Positions 1 to 9,927 of a DNA stretch of 64,000 bases are shown piece after piece (positions within the stretch are counted from its first letter, which is position 1; every line of letters starts with the position of its first letter). The notes beneath the pieces are model-generated. The model did not search any database and had not been told where the DNA came from. It saw nothing but the letters and a program-made list of their open reading frames with translations. The position numbers and the translations under genes were made by a program. The stretch lies in assembly GCF_002803985.1 (NCBI RefSeq), contig NZ_CP024963.1:62001-126000 (forward strand), written 5' to 3'. Source of the stretch: Williamsoniiplasma luminosum. GTDB taxonomy: Bacteria; Bacillota_I; Bacilli_A; Mycoplasmatales; Mycoplasmataceae.

Positions 1-239
1 AACAAATCATGCAAGAAAAATTTGAAATGAGTAAAATTTCACACATCACAATCATTACTGTTTTACTAATTATTACAACTCTTCAAATCGTAACGATGGG
101 TTTGGTTGGTGAAAAATTTAGCAGTTTGTTATCAACATATTGATGAGTGATTGTTGTGTGTTTCTTTTGAAATGCTTTGATCACATATTTATCATTTGGT
201 TTTAAAACTTATATGTACAATAATGCATTAAAAAAATAA
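1..239 (+). CDS. C-terminal end of a membrane protein, partial
   Basis: The frame is open from the left edge and ends with TAA at 237-239. About 78 residues are visible, with two hydrophobic stretches (ISHITIITVLLIITTLQIV and WWVIVVCFFWNALITYLSF) separated by a short loop, and a Lys-rich end. Three TGA codons are read as Trp, two of them adjacent. It converges on trmB and shares a bidirectional terminator with it. The family cannot be recognised from this fragment; a permease subunit is possible but unproven. Confidence 0.6.
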
Positions 240-256
240 GCACGAGCTTATTTTTT
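231..256. terminator. Bidirectional terminator between the left-edge gene and trmB
   Basis: AAAAAATAAGC at 231-241 and GCTTATTTTTT at 246-256 are perfectly complementary around a four-base loop ACGA, with A and T tracts on both sides. It contains the stop codons of both convergent genes. Confidence 0.8.
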
Positions 257-913
257 TACATTCTGAATGCGGTACATATTAATATTCTTATTTAATTGAT
301 TAAATTTGGTTTCATATTCGGTTGGAATATTGCCGATTAAAAGTTTTTGATCATCATATAAATCTTTTGTTTCAACCAGTAATTTTCAATTTTTGGTTTC
401 TTTTAATTGTTCTAAGCTAAATTCGAACAATCCATCATTATCAGTTTTTAGTTGTAAAATCCCATTGGGTTTTAAAATTTGGGAATAGATTTCTAAAAAA
501 TTCACATGAGTTAATCGTTTTTTAGCATCCCTTGTTTTTGGTCAAGGATCTGAAAAGTTTAAATAAATTTGATCCACACTATTTGGTTCAAACATCATTA
601 ATAAATTCTCGGCAAACTTATTTAAAAATTTTAAATTAGTCATCTTTTCTTTGCCTAATGTTTGAATCGCTTTTTTTAATGCAACCCCAACAACAGTCTT
701 TTCTTTTTCCATTGCAATAAAATTAATGCCTGGATTTTGCAAAGCATTTTCAATCAGAAATTGCCCTTTACCAGAACCAATTTCAAGTGAAATTGGTTGT
801 GAATTTTGGAAAAAATTTATCGAATTGATTTTTTTATCTTCTGTTCAATCAATCAAAAATTCAGCATGATTTTCTAAAAAATCATGAGTTCATTTCTTAT
901 TTCTTAATCTCAT
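248..913 (-). CDS. trmB: tRNA (guanine-N7-)-methyltransferase
   Basis: Cytosolic SAM-dependent enzyme that makes m7G46 in tRNA. The 221-residue product has the family length and motifs: the SAM-binding [11 protein letters not shown] near residues 44-54, FIAMEKE about residue 70, and the diagnostic YLNFSDPWPK near residue 121, followed by KKRLTH. Two TGA codons are read as Trp, one in the DPWPK motif itself. The start at 911-913 is preceded by AAGAGGT at good spacing, which overlaps the end of mgtE, so the two genes are probably co-transcribed. The gene ends inside the bidirectional terminator. Confidence 0.95.
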
Positions 914-922
914 ATCAACCTC

Positions 923-2335
923 TTAAAAAAATGCTAATCCAATTCCAAAAAAGACAGAAATTGTAATGATGTCAATCACCAAAGTGATAAATGGACCTGT
1001 TGCATTTGCTGGGTCTATTTTCAAAGCTTTGGCAATAATTGGTGCTAATGTGGCAATGATTCCAGCCACCAGAATTGAAATCAAAATCGTGATTGAAGAA
1101 ACCCCAATTAGTTCTCAAACGATTGTGTTTATTTCTCCAACTTGAACAACATAAACAATTAGAAGTCGGACAATATTTACCACTATTAAAATTAGTGCCA
1201 CAAGCATGGTTGTGATAAATTCTTTCATTAGAAAAGTTTTAATGGTTTTTTTCTTCACTTCACGAAGTGTTAATGCCCGCATCATAATTGTTGCAGATTG
1301 GCTTCCGTAAAGACCAATCACCCCAGCAATCACAATCGCCATTGGAGCCAATAAAACAATTCCAATATATGCTTTAGAAGTGACTGGTAAACTAGTAACA
1401 TCACCAAGATATAAATTATAAAAAACCATTGTTAGAATTTGGGTAATGGTTCCTAAAACTAATAAAAGAACTAATCAAAGTGTTCTTGATTTAAACATTT
1501 TAAAAATGCTTAAATCAAAATAGTTTTGATCATCATGTTTAATTCCAGCCATTTTATTCATGTCTTCAGATGTTTCTTTTTCAATCACATCCACAATATC
1601 ATCAACTGTGATAATTCCGATCATTTTATTTGAATCATCAACCACAGGAATACTTGTGACATCATAACGTTTGAACATATTGGCCACTTCTTCTTGATCG
1701 GCTGTTGAATTGACATATAAAAGTCTAGTTTCCATAATCTCTTTGATTTTGGTTTTTGGGGAATTAAAAATCAAATCTTTTAATTCCACAAAACCTTTTA
1801 AATGACCATAATCATCTAACACAAATAACGTATCAATTGTTTCAAATTCTTCATGAATTTCTCGGACATATTTGATTGTTTTTTCAATTGAATCTTTCTC
1901 TTTGATTTCAATGAAATTCACAGTCATAATTCCACCAGCAGTGTCTTCTTCATACTTAAGAATGTTATTAATTTCTGCACGGATTTTAGGAGATGCTGCT
2001 CTTAAAACTTTTTTTACAATTGTGGCTGGTAGTTCATCGATTAAATCAACTAAATCATCACTGTATAAATCTTTAACAATTTCTTCGACTTCTTTTGAAG
2101 AAAAAGATCTGATAATAAATTCTTGAATTTCGGGTTTCAGATAAGAAAAAATATCAGTTTCATCTTCCTTGTTTAACATTCTGAAGATTCGCAAAATTAG
2201 TCTTTCGTTTAATTCTCCCAAAACTTCTGCAAAATCAACTTGTTGTGATTTTTTGGCGATATTTCTTACTTCATTTAAATCATTATTTATCGCAGCTTGA
2301 ATTAACTGCTCTTTCAGATCCGATATTTCTAACAT
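923..2335 (-). CDS. mgtE: Magnesium transporter MgtE
   Basis: Mg2+ channel/transporter of the cytoplasmic membrane, 470 residues. Order: MgtE N-terminal helical domain (about 20-125, with LYSDDLVDLIDELP), a pair of CBS domains (about 130-255, with YDVTSIPVVDD and MIGIITVDDIVDVIE), then five membrane helices. The pore region shows GLYGSQSATIMMRAL and the C-terminal end DPANATGPFITLVIDI, both typical. In the family the CBS and N domains gate the pore in response to cytosolic Mg2+. The ATG follows AAAGGAAG closely. It lies 9 bases upstream of trmB. Upstream lie the ssrA terminator and tmRNA, so transcription probably starts in the short gap. Confidence 0.93.
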
Positions 2336-2394
2336 GTACTTCCTTTATATTGTTTAATATATTATATATTAACAAAAAACTAAATTTAAAGTGA

Positions 2395-2423
2395 AAACAA
2401 AAAACTCACCATTAAATGGTGAG
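2395..2423 (-). terminator. Terminator of ssrA
   Basis: On the minus strand, CTCACC, loop ATTTAAT and GGTGAG (2405-2423) are followed by a T run. It lies 15 bases past the mature tmRNA 3' end. Confidence 0.8.
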
Positions 2424-2437
2424 GTTGTTTCGAATAA

Positions 2438-2846
2438 TGGTGGAGATGGCGAGAATCGAACTCGCGTCCAAAATAGTTTGCTAAAAGATTTCTACAGTTT
2501 AGTAAATTTTATAATTTATGAAGTCTAACTAAAACTTACCAAAAGTTAAAAATCATTCGTGATTCGAATTTCAAGAACAACTAACCACGATGTTGCTCTC
2601 TATTAAACTTGGGTAATTCGACTAAGTTATAAAGCTTAAAATATAACTAGTGATTGAATGCTATTAATTAAATTAATTAAGCAAAAGCGTAAGCTGGTGC
2701 TCCAGATGCCATATAATTTGGCATGAATTCTGGCATTTCAAATTCTGATTTTTTTGATTCTGCGTTTATTTCGCCTAAAGTATTATGGTCTACCAAACCA
2801 CTGCTATCTTAAAACAAAGTTATCCTGTCGAAACCAGGACATCCCC
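2438..2846 (-). ncRNA. ssrA: Transfer-messenger RNA (tmRNA)
   Basis: The ribosome-rescue RNA works with SmpB, which is encoded at 7292-7738. The 5' end GGGGATGTCCTGGTTTCGAC (2846 downward) pairs with the 3' end CATCTCC, followed by A and an encoded CCA at 2438-2440. The T arm GTTCGATTCTCGCC is typical. The tag frame runs from resume codon GCA at 2761-2763 to TAA at 2677-2679: 28 residues, starting AESKKSEFEMPEF and ending PAYAFA. Known Entomoplasmataceae tags are similarly long and end in a hydrophobic AFA-type tail recognised by their Lon protease; that link is family knowledge, not visible here. Confidence 0.95.
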
Positions 2847-2854
2847 GTACCATT

Positions 2855-2860
2855 ATTATA
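2855..2860 (-). promoter_or_regulatory. -10 element of ssrA promoter
   Basis: A consensus TATAAT on the minus strand, eight bases before the tmRNA 5' end. The expected -35 position (about 2877-2883) falls on GGTGGT, the surviving arm of the hairpin split by the IS element, so the insertion at 2887 lies only a few bases upstream of the promoter. Confidence 0.7.
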
Positions 2861-2886
2861 ATCCAAAAATAAAAAAACCACCATAG

Positions 2887-2913
2887 TAAACTGGGAAAAA
2901 ATAATTCTACACA
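2887..2913 (+). repeat. IS terminal inverted repeat, left
   Basis: Begins TAAACTGGGAAAAAATAATT and matches the right end exactly over 27 bases. The transposase stop codon follows immediately at 2914. Confidence 0.9.
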
Positions 2914-4056
2914 TTATGAATTTAGAGCGCTGGCATAAGCTGGCGTTTTTCAATTCAATCTTTTTTGTATTCTTTTAGAATTATATCATTCTATATATTC
3001 TGCAATATGCTTATGGATTTCTTCTAAACCCATTGTTTTGGTTTTTATATGATTAAGGTATTCTCCTTTTAGGCAACTAAAGAAATATTCAGCCTCTCTA
3101 TTATCTAAAGAATTACCAATTCGACTCATAGATGTTATTCCACTCATGTTTCTTAATTTTTCAATAACTTGGTATGAGGAATATTGGATTCCATGATCAG
3201 AGTGAAAAATAAAGTTTGTTCTTTTTAGTTCATCAATTGTATCTAATACAAGTTTTGTGTCATTTAAATAAGATAATTTTCATGATTCTATTAGTTTAGT
3301 TTTGTGACTGATCACGACTGATAAATATACAAAATTTTGCTGTGTATTGGCAGGAATATAAGAAACATCGGTTGCGACAATGTTATCTTTTTCTGGATTA
3401 TAATTTCTATTTACTTGATCAACATATTTCACTTTAGTGTTTTTTTGCTCAGATTTTCTTTTCTTTTGTCTAGTTAAAGTGGCTATTCCCCATCTAATCA
3501 TGTAATTTCTTAGCGTTCTATCACTAATGGAAATCCCATTTTCACCAAGGATTATCGCAATTTTTCTACTCCCATATATTTTTTTGCTTTCATTAAAGAT
3601 TTTTACAACCTCAGCTTTTAAGTAATCGTATTTATATGTTTTTGTAATATGTTTCTTATACATTGTTGTTCTATGGAGTGATAAAACCTCAGCTTTTAAA
3701 GAATTTGTTAAAGTAGAAAAATCGCTCAACTTTTCTTTCTTTTCTTTATCTCGTTGATCTTTTATTCAGTGTTCAATGATTTCTCTTTTTTGTTCCTCAT
3801 TCAATTTATCTATAATACCCGGAATATCCGAGTCATCTCTTTTTAAAGGTCTCCCATTAATTTTTTTCTTTTTGTATTCTTGCATACCTAAATTATCTAA
3901 TAATTTGGCTTTTTTTCTAATTCTTTTTCTCGCGTCTTTTAAATGTAAATTTTTATCTCTTGTTTTTAAATATTCAGTAACCGCTAGATCAATCCCTTTT
4001 TTATTGTAAATTTCTACAATTTCTACTCACTCACTTGTTGTTAATTGTTTGGACAT
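2914..4056 (-). CDS. IS3-family transposase, OrfA and OrfB in one frame
   Basis: Catalyses DNA transposition. The 380-residue frame starts MSKQLTTSEWVEIVEIYN with an N-terminal helix-turn-helix/OrfA-like part (about 1-110, Lys/Arg-rich), a linker helix, an HTH_21-like segment (KIYGSRKIAIIL) and an rve integrase core. DDE residues are visible in ATDVSYIP, FHSDHGIQY and NREAEYFFSCLKGE. Most IS3 elements need a -1 frameshift between orfA and orfB; here the two parts are fused in one open frame. Several TGA codons are Trp. Because the gene has the same orientation as the EIIC gene whose terminator was split, read-through could express it. Confidence 0.9.
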
Positions 4057-4083
4057 AAAAAATTCCACACTTCCTTTCATGGT

Positions 4084-4110
4084 TGTGTAGAATTATTTTT
4101 TCCCAGTTTA
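4084..4110 (-). repeat. IS terminal inverted repeat, right
   Basis: Exact reverse complement of 2887-2913, ending CCCAGTTTA. It is followed by the TAG target copy. Confidence 0.9.
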
Positions 4111-4127
4111 TAGGTGGTTAATTATTA

Positions 4128-6293
4128 TTAAGAATTAATTTTTAATGCTGTATTTTTCATGTACACAATAAGTTCTTTTTTAGTCATATTACGTAGATTT
4201 GCATCTTTTAATTTAATCCCTTGTTTTTTTGCTTCGGCACGAAGTGATGAAGCGTGTTTTTGTAATTCGCTTCTTGCTTCTGTGATTTCAGCTGATCCAT
4301 CAACTTTAGCACGTGATTTAATATCTAATTTAGCATGTGCTTCTTCATCAACGATTTTTTTAGTTGATAATTTAGCATCATATTTTTTAACTAAATCATT
4401 TGTTAAATCTTTTACTTCAGTTTTTGGTTGTTTTGGTTTTGCAACTTTTGGTTCAGTTTTCTTTTCAACTTTTGGTTGTTCAACTTTTTTTGCAACTTCA
4501 GTTTTTGGTTGTTCAACTTTAACTTCAGTTTTTGGTTGTTCAACTTTGATAGTTTCTTTTTGAACTGGAGTTGCAACTGTAGCTTTCACTTCAACTTTTA
4601 CTTCAGGTTTTTCATCAACTGTTTTTTCAACTTTTGGTTCAGCTTTTTTAGCTTGAAAATCTGCTTTAGTAAATAGTTTTGCTCCTTCACGACCTGGCAC
4701 TTCAACTTTTCCTGCTTTTACTGAGAAGTAGAAAGCGAAGAAGTAAAGTGGGGCCATGGCAGCGGCAACAACCAGAATTCCAAATGCTGATTGTCATTTC
4801 ATCAATCCTGATGCAAATGGAATAATTCCAAATACGATGTAATCGATGATTCCACCAGAAACAGTCATTGAAACGTGAGTTTGCAATGCTCCTGCTAAGA
4901 AGAATGAAGTGGCTGCCAATGGCATATGCACTCCATAGAATAATCATGGCGCTAAGAATAAGAATGAATATTCTAGTGGTTCTGTAATTCCTGTTAAGAA
5001 ACAAGTAAACGCAGCTGAGAAATAAATCCCCATAACTGATTTACGGTTTTCTTTTGGCACTGTTAATCACATTGCTAATCCAGCCATTGGTAATCCTAAT
5101 AGCATAAATCCAAACTTACCTGATTGGAAACGTCCAAGGTTTAATCCTAAGTTTTCCAATAATGTAAAGTTCATCATTGAGCTACCACCAATAACAGCTT
5201 GCATCATGTATTGATCCCCGTTAGCATCAAACAATTTAATTCCTGCAAGACCTTGAGTTTTTCAGAAATCAAGAATTGCTTGCATAGCTTGAATTGGAGT
5301 CATACCTTCAACATTGGCATGTTTAGGTAAAAGTAAATATTGTTGGATTCATTGATCAAAATTCATTTCTGATCCACTTAAGAATGTTGGTAATCATGAT
5401 GAATTAAGAATCAAGTCACGATTAATATCTCATTGTCTTCCAGCATTTTGTAATGCTTCTGAAATCGATCCCCCAGCTTGAGTTCATCATAGTGGTGCGT
5501 AGAATACGTGGTGTAGACCAAAAGGTACTAATGAACGTTCTACGATTTCAAACACTAATGAATCAACTCCTGTTGGAAGTGTTCCTGTTCAGTTTCCAAA
5601 ATATGATAAACCAATACCAATGATTGGTCATACGATCATGAAAATGAATGATAGAGGGATAACCATGAAGAATGTAACGATTGGTACAAGTCTTGTCCCC
5701 CCAAAAAAATCAATCCCTGCTGGTAGTTTTTTTGTTCTAAATTTATTATAGGCATATGCTGACATAGCACCGACAAAGATTCCGGCAAAGACTCCTGTAT
5801 TTAGTGATGTTACTCCTAAATTAGAAGCAATTAGTTTGTCCGGAACTTTTAATACTTCTGATGATCCATTATAAAATAATAGAGTATAGTAAGCTGAATT
5901 TCCGTCTACTGCATCATGATGTTGTAGCAATGCACCTTGCATTGCGTTCATAACTAAGAATCCAACAACTGCTGTTAAAGCAGCAATTCCTGATTCTTTT
6001 GAGTAAGCTAAAGCAACTGACATTGCAAATAGAATTGGTAAGTTTCCAAATGCAACATCTCCCATTGCTTTAATTGTTGAACCAATGTATCACCCTGTAG
6101 ATAATTCAGTGGTTTTTGAAGCAATTAATGCTCCAATTCCCAAGAATACACCCGCGATTGGTAATAACGCGATTGGTAACAAAAAGGCTCTACTCAATGT
6201 TGACATGATAGCCATAATTCCGGGCCCACTTTTTTTCTTTTTAGTGGTTTCGGTAAAGGCTGTGATGTCTTTTGATTTAATGGCTTTTTCCAT
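4128..6293 (-). CDS. PTS glucose-family permease, EIIC domain with Lys/Pro-rich tail
   Basis: Membrane component of a phosphotransferase sugar transporter, 721 residues. Residues about 20-520 form the EIIC domain of the glucose/N-acetylglucosamine superfamily: [43 protein letters not shown] and the diagnostic [11 protein letters not shown]. The region about 535-640 is low complexity, rich in [11 protein letters not shown] repeats, and the last 75 residues are charged and helical ([15 protein letters not shown], somewhat SAP-like). No IIB phospho-cysteine motif such as CxTRLR is present, so phosphate must come from a separate IIB (and IIA) protein if this is a working transporter. Which sugar is carried is unknown. 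A small membrane protein gene lies 41 bases upstream. Confidence 0.85.
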
Positions 6294-6334
6294 TAAGACC
6301 TCCTTTTATGTAATTGTGTTTTTTCAAAAAGAAT

Positions 6335-6601
6335 TTATTTAATCGCCATTGTAAGACCGGCTACAAATAGCATAATCCCGAAAACGATTAAAACTAATGG
6401 AAAGTTCTTTTTAGTAAAATCCCATACGTTTTTTGATTCACGATTATGTTGTCTGAAACTGTTAAATCTTTCACTTCTTTTCTTAATTAAAAAATATAAT
6501 CCGACAAACAAAAGAGTCATTAGTAAACCAATAACTATTAATGAAATCCCGATTATTTTATTATTTTCTAAGGCTGTGAAAAGCAGTGATGTAAATAGCA
6601 C
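6335..6601 (-). CDS. Small two-helix membrane protein, unknown
   Basis: The 88-residue product has two membrane segments (IIGISLIVIGLLMTLLFVGL at about 15-35 and FPLVLIVFGIMLFVAGL at about 66-83) separated by a basic loop with RSERFNSFRQ. The GTG start is chosen because AGGGAGA lies about eight bases upstream and no better ATG exists. It is the first gene before the EIIC permease, and co-transcription is likely. No family recognised; an accessory role to the permease is only a guess from position. Confidence 0.6.
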   Translation of the reverse strand: MLFTSLLFTALENNKIIGISLIVIGLLMTLLFVGLYFLIKKRSERFNSFRQHNRESKNVWDFTKKNFPLVLIVFGIMLFVAGLTMAIK

Positions 6602-6662
6602 AATAAATTCTCCCTTATTTATTAAACCACTTATAAACCAAAATAGGAAATAATCTGATACA

Positions 6663-6695
6663 AAAAACCTTTTGTGGTTTAAACAAAAGGTTTTT
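6663..6695 (-). terminator. Terminator after the 159-residue membrane protein gene
   Basis: AAAAACCTTTTGT (6663-6675) and ACAAAAGGTTTTT (6683-6695) form a 13-base stem. The gene's TAA (6679-6681) lies in the loop, so the last codons are part of the stem. Confidence 0.8.
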
Positions 6696-7158
6696 CAGTG
6701 ATTTTGGTAGTTTTCTTTCAATTATGTAAGTGATTATTTGATTCTTGATCGTTGTCAATAATTTCTAGGATATAAAACTTAATATCATCAATTGATTGAT
6801 TGGTAAATTGTAAGTAATCTAAAAGTTTTTTATTATCATTTAAACCATTTTTAATATGTAATAACTCCTTTTTCAGATTAGGTGTTGAGATTAATTGTAA
6901 TGGTAAAAATTCATCTTTAAAGTGTCACTTTTTACCAACAACCATTAGGATGATCATTTTTTGATCATCACTATTTAAGTCATCAATTTTATCTAATTTA
7001 ATTGCGTCTTTGCTTTTTAGTTTTGCATATCATTTGTGTTCTTTATTTTTCATAAATAATTCGATTTTCAATTCTCAAACTGAAAACCCATATCAACCAG
7101 CTGATATCATTGCTGCAAAGAAAAGCACCCCAACAATCAGCCATACTCATCATTCCAT
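6679..7158 (-). CDS. Single-pass membrane protein, unknown
   Basis: A 159-residue frame that opens only when TGA is Trp; it contains about seven such codons, four in the first 30 residues (MEWWVWLIVGVLFFAA...). One N-terminal membrane helix is followed by a charged, Lys/Asp-rich cytoplasmic or surface domain (DKIDDLNSDDQKMIILMV). The ATG is preceded by AAAGGAGAG. It sits between smpB and the EIIC cluster with terminators on both sides, so it is probably monocistronic. No family recognised. Confidence 0.7.
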
Positions 7159-7240
7159 AATTAACTCTCCTTTATTCACTTATATCATACTAAAATTTTG
7201 CTTCGATTATGTCATATAACCCATATCTAATGGAAAATAT

Positions 7241-7283
7241 AAAATCTGGTTTTCTTACATTAAATGTGAGAAAACCAGATTTT
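7241..7283 (-). terminator. Terminator of smpB
   Basis: A 15-base perfect stem (AAAATCTGGTTTTCT at 7241-7255 with its complement at 7269-7283). It ends the secG-rnr-smpB cluster. Confidence 0.8.
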
Positions 7284-7291
7284 GTTCATTA

Positions 7292-7738
7292 TTAATATTT
7301 ATTAGATTTAGCTTTACGATCTAAATCACGTTGTTTAATTGTTTGTCGTTTGTCATAAAGTTTTTTTGGTCGTCCTAATCCAATTTCAAGCTTGACTAAA
7401 CCTTCTTGAAAATATAATTTCAATGGCACAATGACTAAACGTTTTAATTGAATTTCTTCACCAAGTTTTTTGATTTGTTTTTGATGCAGTAATAATTTAC
7501 GTGTTCTGGTTTCTTCAATTCCAGCAACATAATTAGCATATTCATATTTTTTAATATGCATGTTTAAAATAAAACATTCACCTTTACGAATTAAAATAAA
7601 ACTCCCTTCAAGTGTGACATCGTGATTTCGAATTGATTTGATTTCAGGTCCACTTAAGACTAGACCTGCTTCAATTTTTTCTAAAATTTCATAATGAAAA
7701 TAAGCTTTTCTATTTTGTGCAATAATTTTTTCACTCAT
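7292..7738 (-). CDS. smpB: SsrA-binding protein SmpB
   Basis: Binds tmRNA and carries it to stalled ribosomes for trans-translation. The 148-residue product has the normal length. Family motifs are visible: [10 protein letters not shown] near residue 29, EGSFILI, the [10 protein letters not shown] block near 80, and the basic C-terminal tail [19 protein letters not shown] that mimics the anticodon/mRNA track. Its ATG follows AAAGGAG. It lies 15 bases after rnr, the common arrangement. The partner ssrA is 4.5 kb away in this window. Confidence 0.96.
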   Translation of the reverse strand: MSEKIIAQNRKAYFHYEILEKIEAGLVLSGPEIKSIRNHDVTLEGSFILIRKGECFILNMHIKKYEYANYVAGIEETRTRKLLLHQKQIKKLGEEIQLKRLVIVPLKLYFQEGLVKLEIGLGRPKKLYDKRQTIKQRDLDRKAKSNKY

Positions 7739-7753
7739 AAAAATTCTCCTTTA

Positions 7754-9868
7754 TTATTTTACTAGTTCAAAATCTATTGTTCTCTTTTTAATATCAGCAC
7801 CAACTAATTTAATTTTCACTTTTTGTCCCATACGATAAAAAGTGTTGTCAGGTTTGGTTAGAGTTTGAAGTTTTTCATCATAAACTAAACCATCTCCCAA
7901 TGTTGAAATATGGACAAGCCCTTCAACCATATTTTCTAATTGAACAAAAAATCCAAATTTTAAAGCAATCGAAATTGTCCCATCAAAAACACGTCCAACT
8001 TTATCAGATAAGTATTCGACCATACAAACTTTCACAACTTCGCGTTCACAATCAACAGATGTGATTTCTGTTTCATTGATAATTGGACAAGCTTTATTAA
8101 TGAATTCTTGATTAGATTGTAAAATAAAATCTCGTTTTTCATTTTGAATAATATATTGTTTCAAATATCGATGAACCATCAAATCTGAATAACGACGAAT
8201 TGGTGATGTAAAGTGGGTATAACATTTTGAAGCAAGACCAAAATGACCGACATTTTCTAAACCATATTTAGCTTTTTCCATATGTCTTAGAAGTGATAGG
8301 TGTAATAACTCATTTGAAATTGGATCACTAATTTGATTATCAATTTGCATTAAAGTTTTGTTTAAATTTTTTGGATCAATCATTTCTAAATTAGTTAATT
8401 TAGGGTCGATTCCAAAAGATTTGATTGTTGCATACCATTCAACCAAAGAACTTTCTTCTGGTTTTTGGTGGTTACGATAAATAAATGGTAATTCCTTTTC
8501 AAAAATCAGTTCAGCAACTGCTTCGTTTGCACTAACCATAAAGTTTTCGATTAATTTTTCTGATTCACCAGTTTCACGAGCTTTAATTTCAAGCACATTT
8601 GAATCTTTGTCCATGACAACTTTCGCTTCACGAACATCTAAATTAATCATTCCGTTTGCTGCTTTTATTTTGGCAATTGCTAAATATAATTCTTTGGCCA
8701 CATCAAGCATTTGAGCAACTTCTGGTTGTTTGGTTCAATGTTTATTTGCAAAATATTCATTCACTTCACTATATGTTAATCTTGCTTTTGAAATCATGAT
8801 AGTTTCATAAACTTTTTTAGAAATTAGATTTCCATTTTGATCAAACATCATTTCACAAGCTAGCGCAAACTTTTCAGTGTTTGGGTTCAAAGAACACAAA
8901 TCATCACTTAAAATTTTTGGTAACATTGGTAACACTTTATTTGCTAAGTATGTTGAATTTCCTCTTAACAAAGCTTCATTGTCTAGTGGTGATCTTGGTT
9001 TTACATAATGTGAAACATCGGCAATCGCAACAATTAATTTGTATCCGTCTTTGACTTTTTCAACATAAATTGAGTCATCTAAATCTTTGGAATCTGATCC
9101 ATCAATTGTGACAAGCATTGTATCAATCAATGATGTTTTTTCACGTCTTTTAATTTCATCTTGTTCTTTGATCACTGGAATATTTACTTCTTCAGCATTT
9201 TTGATTGTTTTATATCCAAATTCAGTTTTAATATTAAATTCTTCAGCAATTGATAAAATTCTGTCAGCTGCTTTTGTTGAATCACCGATCATTTTTTTCA
9301 ATCTAACAAAAAGTTTGCGATCTTTTGCTTCTAAAATTTTAGCTTTAAATAACATGTTTGGTTTTAGTTCGAAATCTCTTTTATTCACCATCACAACTCT
9401 AAAATTGGAAAGTGATAAATCTGTTGGAATGAAGTCTAAAAATTGACCATCTCTCGATTTTACGATCTCACCAATCACCATTTCTTTTGTGCGTTCAGCG
9501 ATTTCAATAATTTCAGCAAAAATTTTGTCATCTCTACCTTTTGAAACTTGGTAAACAATCACATCACTTCCGATTGCCCCATTGGTCATTGTTGGAGGCA
9601 CAAAAAAATCATCAGCATCAAGTTGAGTAAGATCATTTACAAAACCAAAACCTTTAGGATTCATCTTTAAAGTTCCAGCTTTATATTTAGAATTTTCTAA
9701 CAAATAAATGTTTTGGTTTTGTGTTTTGATAATTTTAAAATCATGGATCAAACTATCTAAATCTTGATTTAATTCGAATAAATCTTTGACCTTTAATTTC
9801 TGTGCTAAATCTTCAATTGAGATTTTAAAATCATTTGATTTTAAAGTTTGGATAATTGTTTCTTTCAT
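7754..9868 (-). CDS. rnr: Ribonuclease R (RNB family 3'-5' exoribonuclease)
   Basis: Degrades structured RNA, including defective mRNAs during trans-translation. 704 residues: an N-terminal winged-helix and cold-shock part (about 1-200, with MNPKGFGFVNDL), the RNB catalytic domain (about 245-590) with metal-binding DGSDSKDLDDSIYV near residue 260 and VAIADVSHYV, the TSPIRRYSDLMVHR active-site block, and a C-terminal S1 domain with FGFFVQLENMVEGLVHIS. One TGA (near residue 379) is Trp and would otherwise split the gene. In mollicutes RNase R is usually the main processive 3' exonuclease. It sits between secG and smpB. Confidence 0.95.
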
Positions 9869-9895
9869 ATTTAATATGCCCCTTTGTTCTAATCA

Positions 9896-9927
9896 GAAAA
9901 ATAAAACACTATTTTAAAACAGTGTTT
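9896..9927 (-). terminator. Hairpin overlapping the secG stop
   Basis: Minus-strand AAACACT, ten-base loop, AGTGTTT, then TATTTTT. It contains the secG TAG and lies 28 bases before the rnr start, so it may attenuate rather than fully separate secG from rnr. Confidence 0.6.

Larger units (their letters stand above)
2887..4110 (-). mobile_element. IS3-family insertion sequence, apparently complete
   Basis: A 1224-base element with perfect 27-base terminal inverted repeats and a single full-length transposase. It is flanked by TAG on both sides (2884-2886 and 4111-4113), consistent with a 3-base target duplication as seen for IS3 members. Removing the element and one TAG restores a perfect hairpin AACCACC-ATA-GGTGGTT plus T run, meaning it inserted in the loop of the terminator of the upstream EIIC gene. 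No degeneration is visible, so the insertion is probably recent. Confidence 0.9.
2868..4119 (-). terminator. Terminator of the EIIC gene, split by the IS
   Basis: The minus-strand arm AACCACC is at 4113-4119, the partner GGTGGTT at 2876-2882, and the T run is encoded by the A tract at 2868-2877. The two arms are now 1.2 kb apart. Without the IS they form a seven-pair stem with a three-base loop and a long T run. Confidence 0.75.

Noticed and set aside
1872-2126. Plus-strand frame within mgtE
   Set aside because: Antisense shadow of a well-supported gene, with no signals of its own.
4159-4676. Long plus-strand frames opposite the tail of the EIIC gene, rich in Phe and Ser
   Set aside because: They mirror the Lys/Glu/Pro repeat codons of the real gene, have no start signals and no recognisable protein character.
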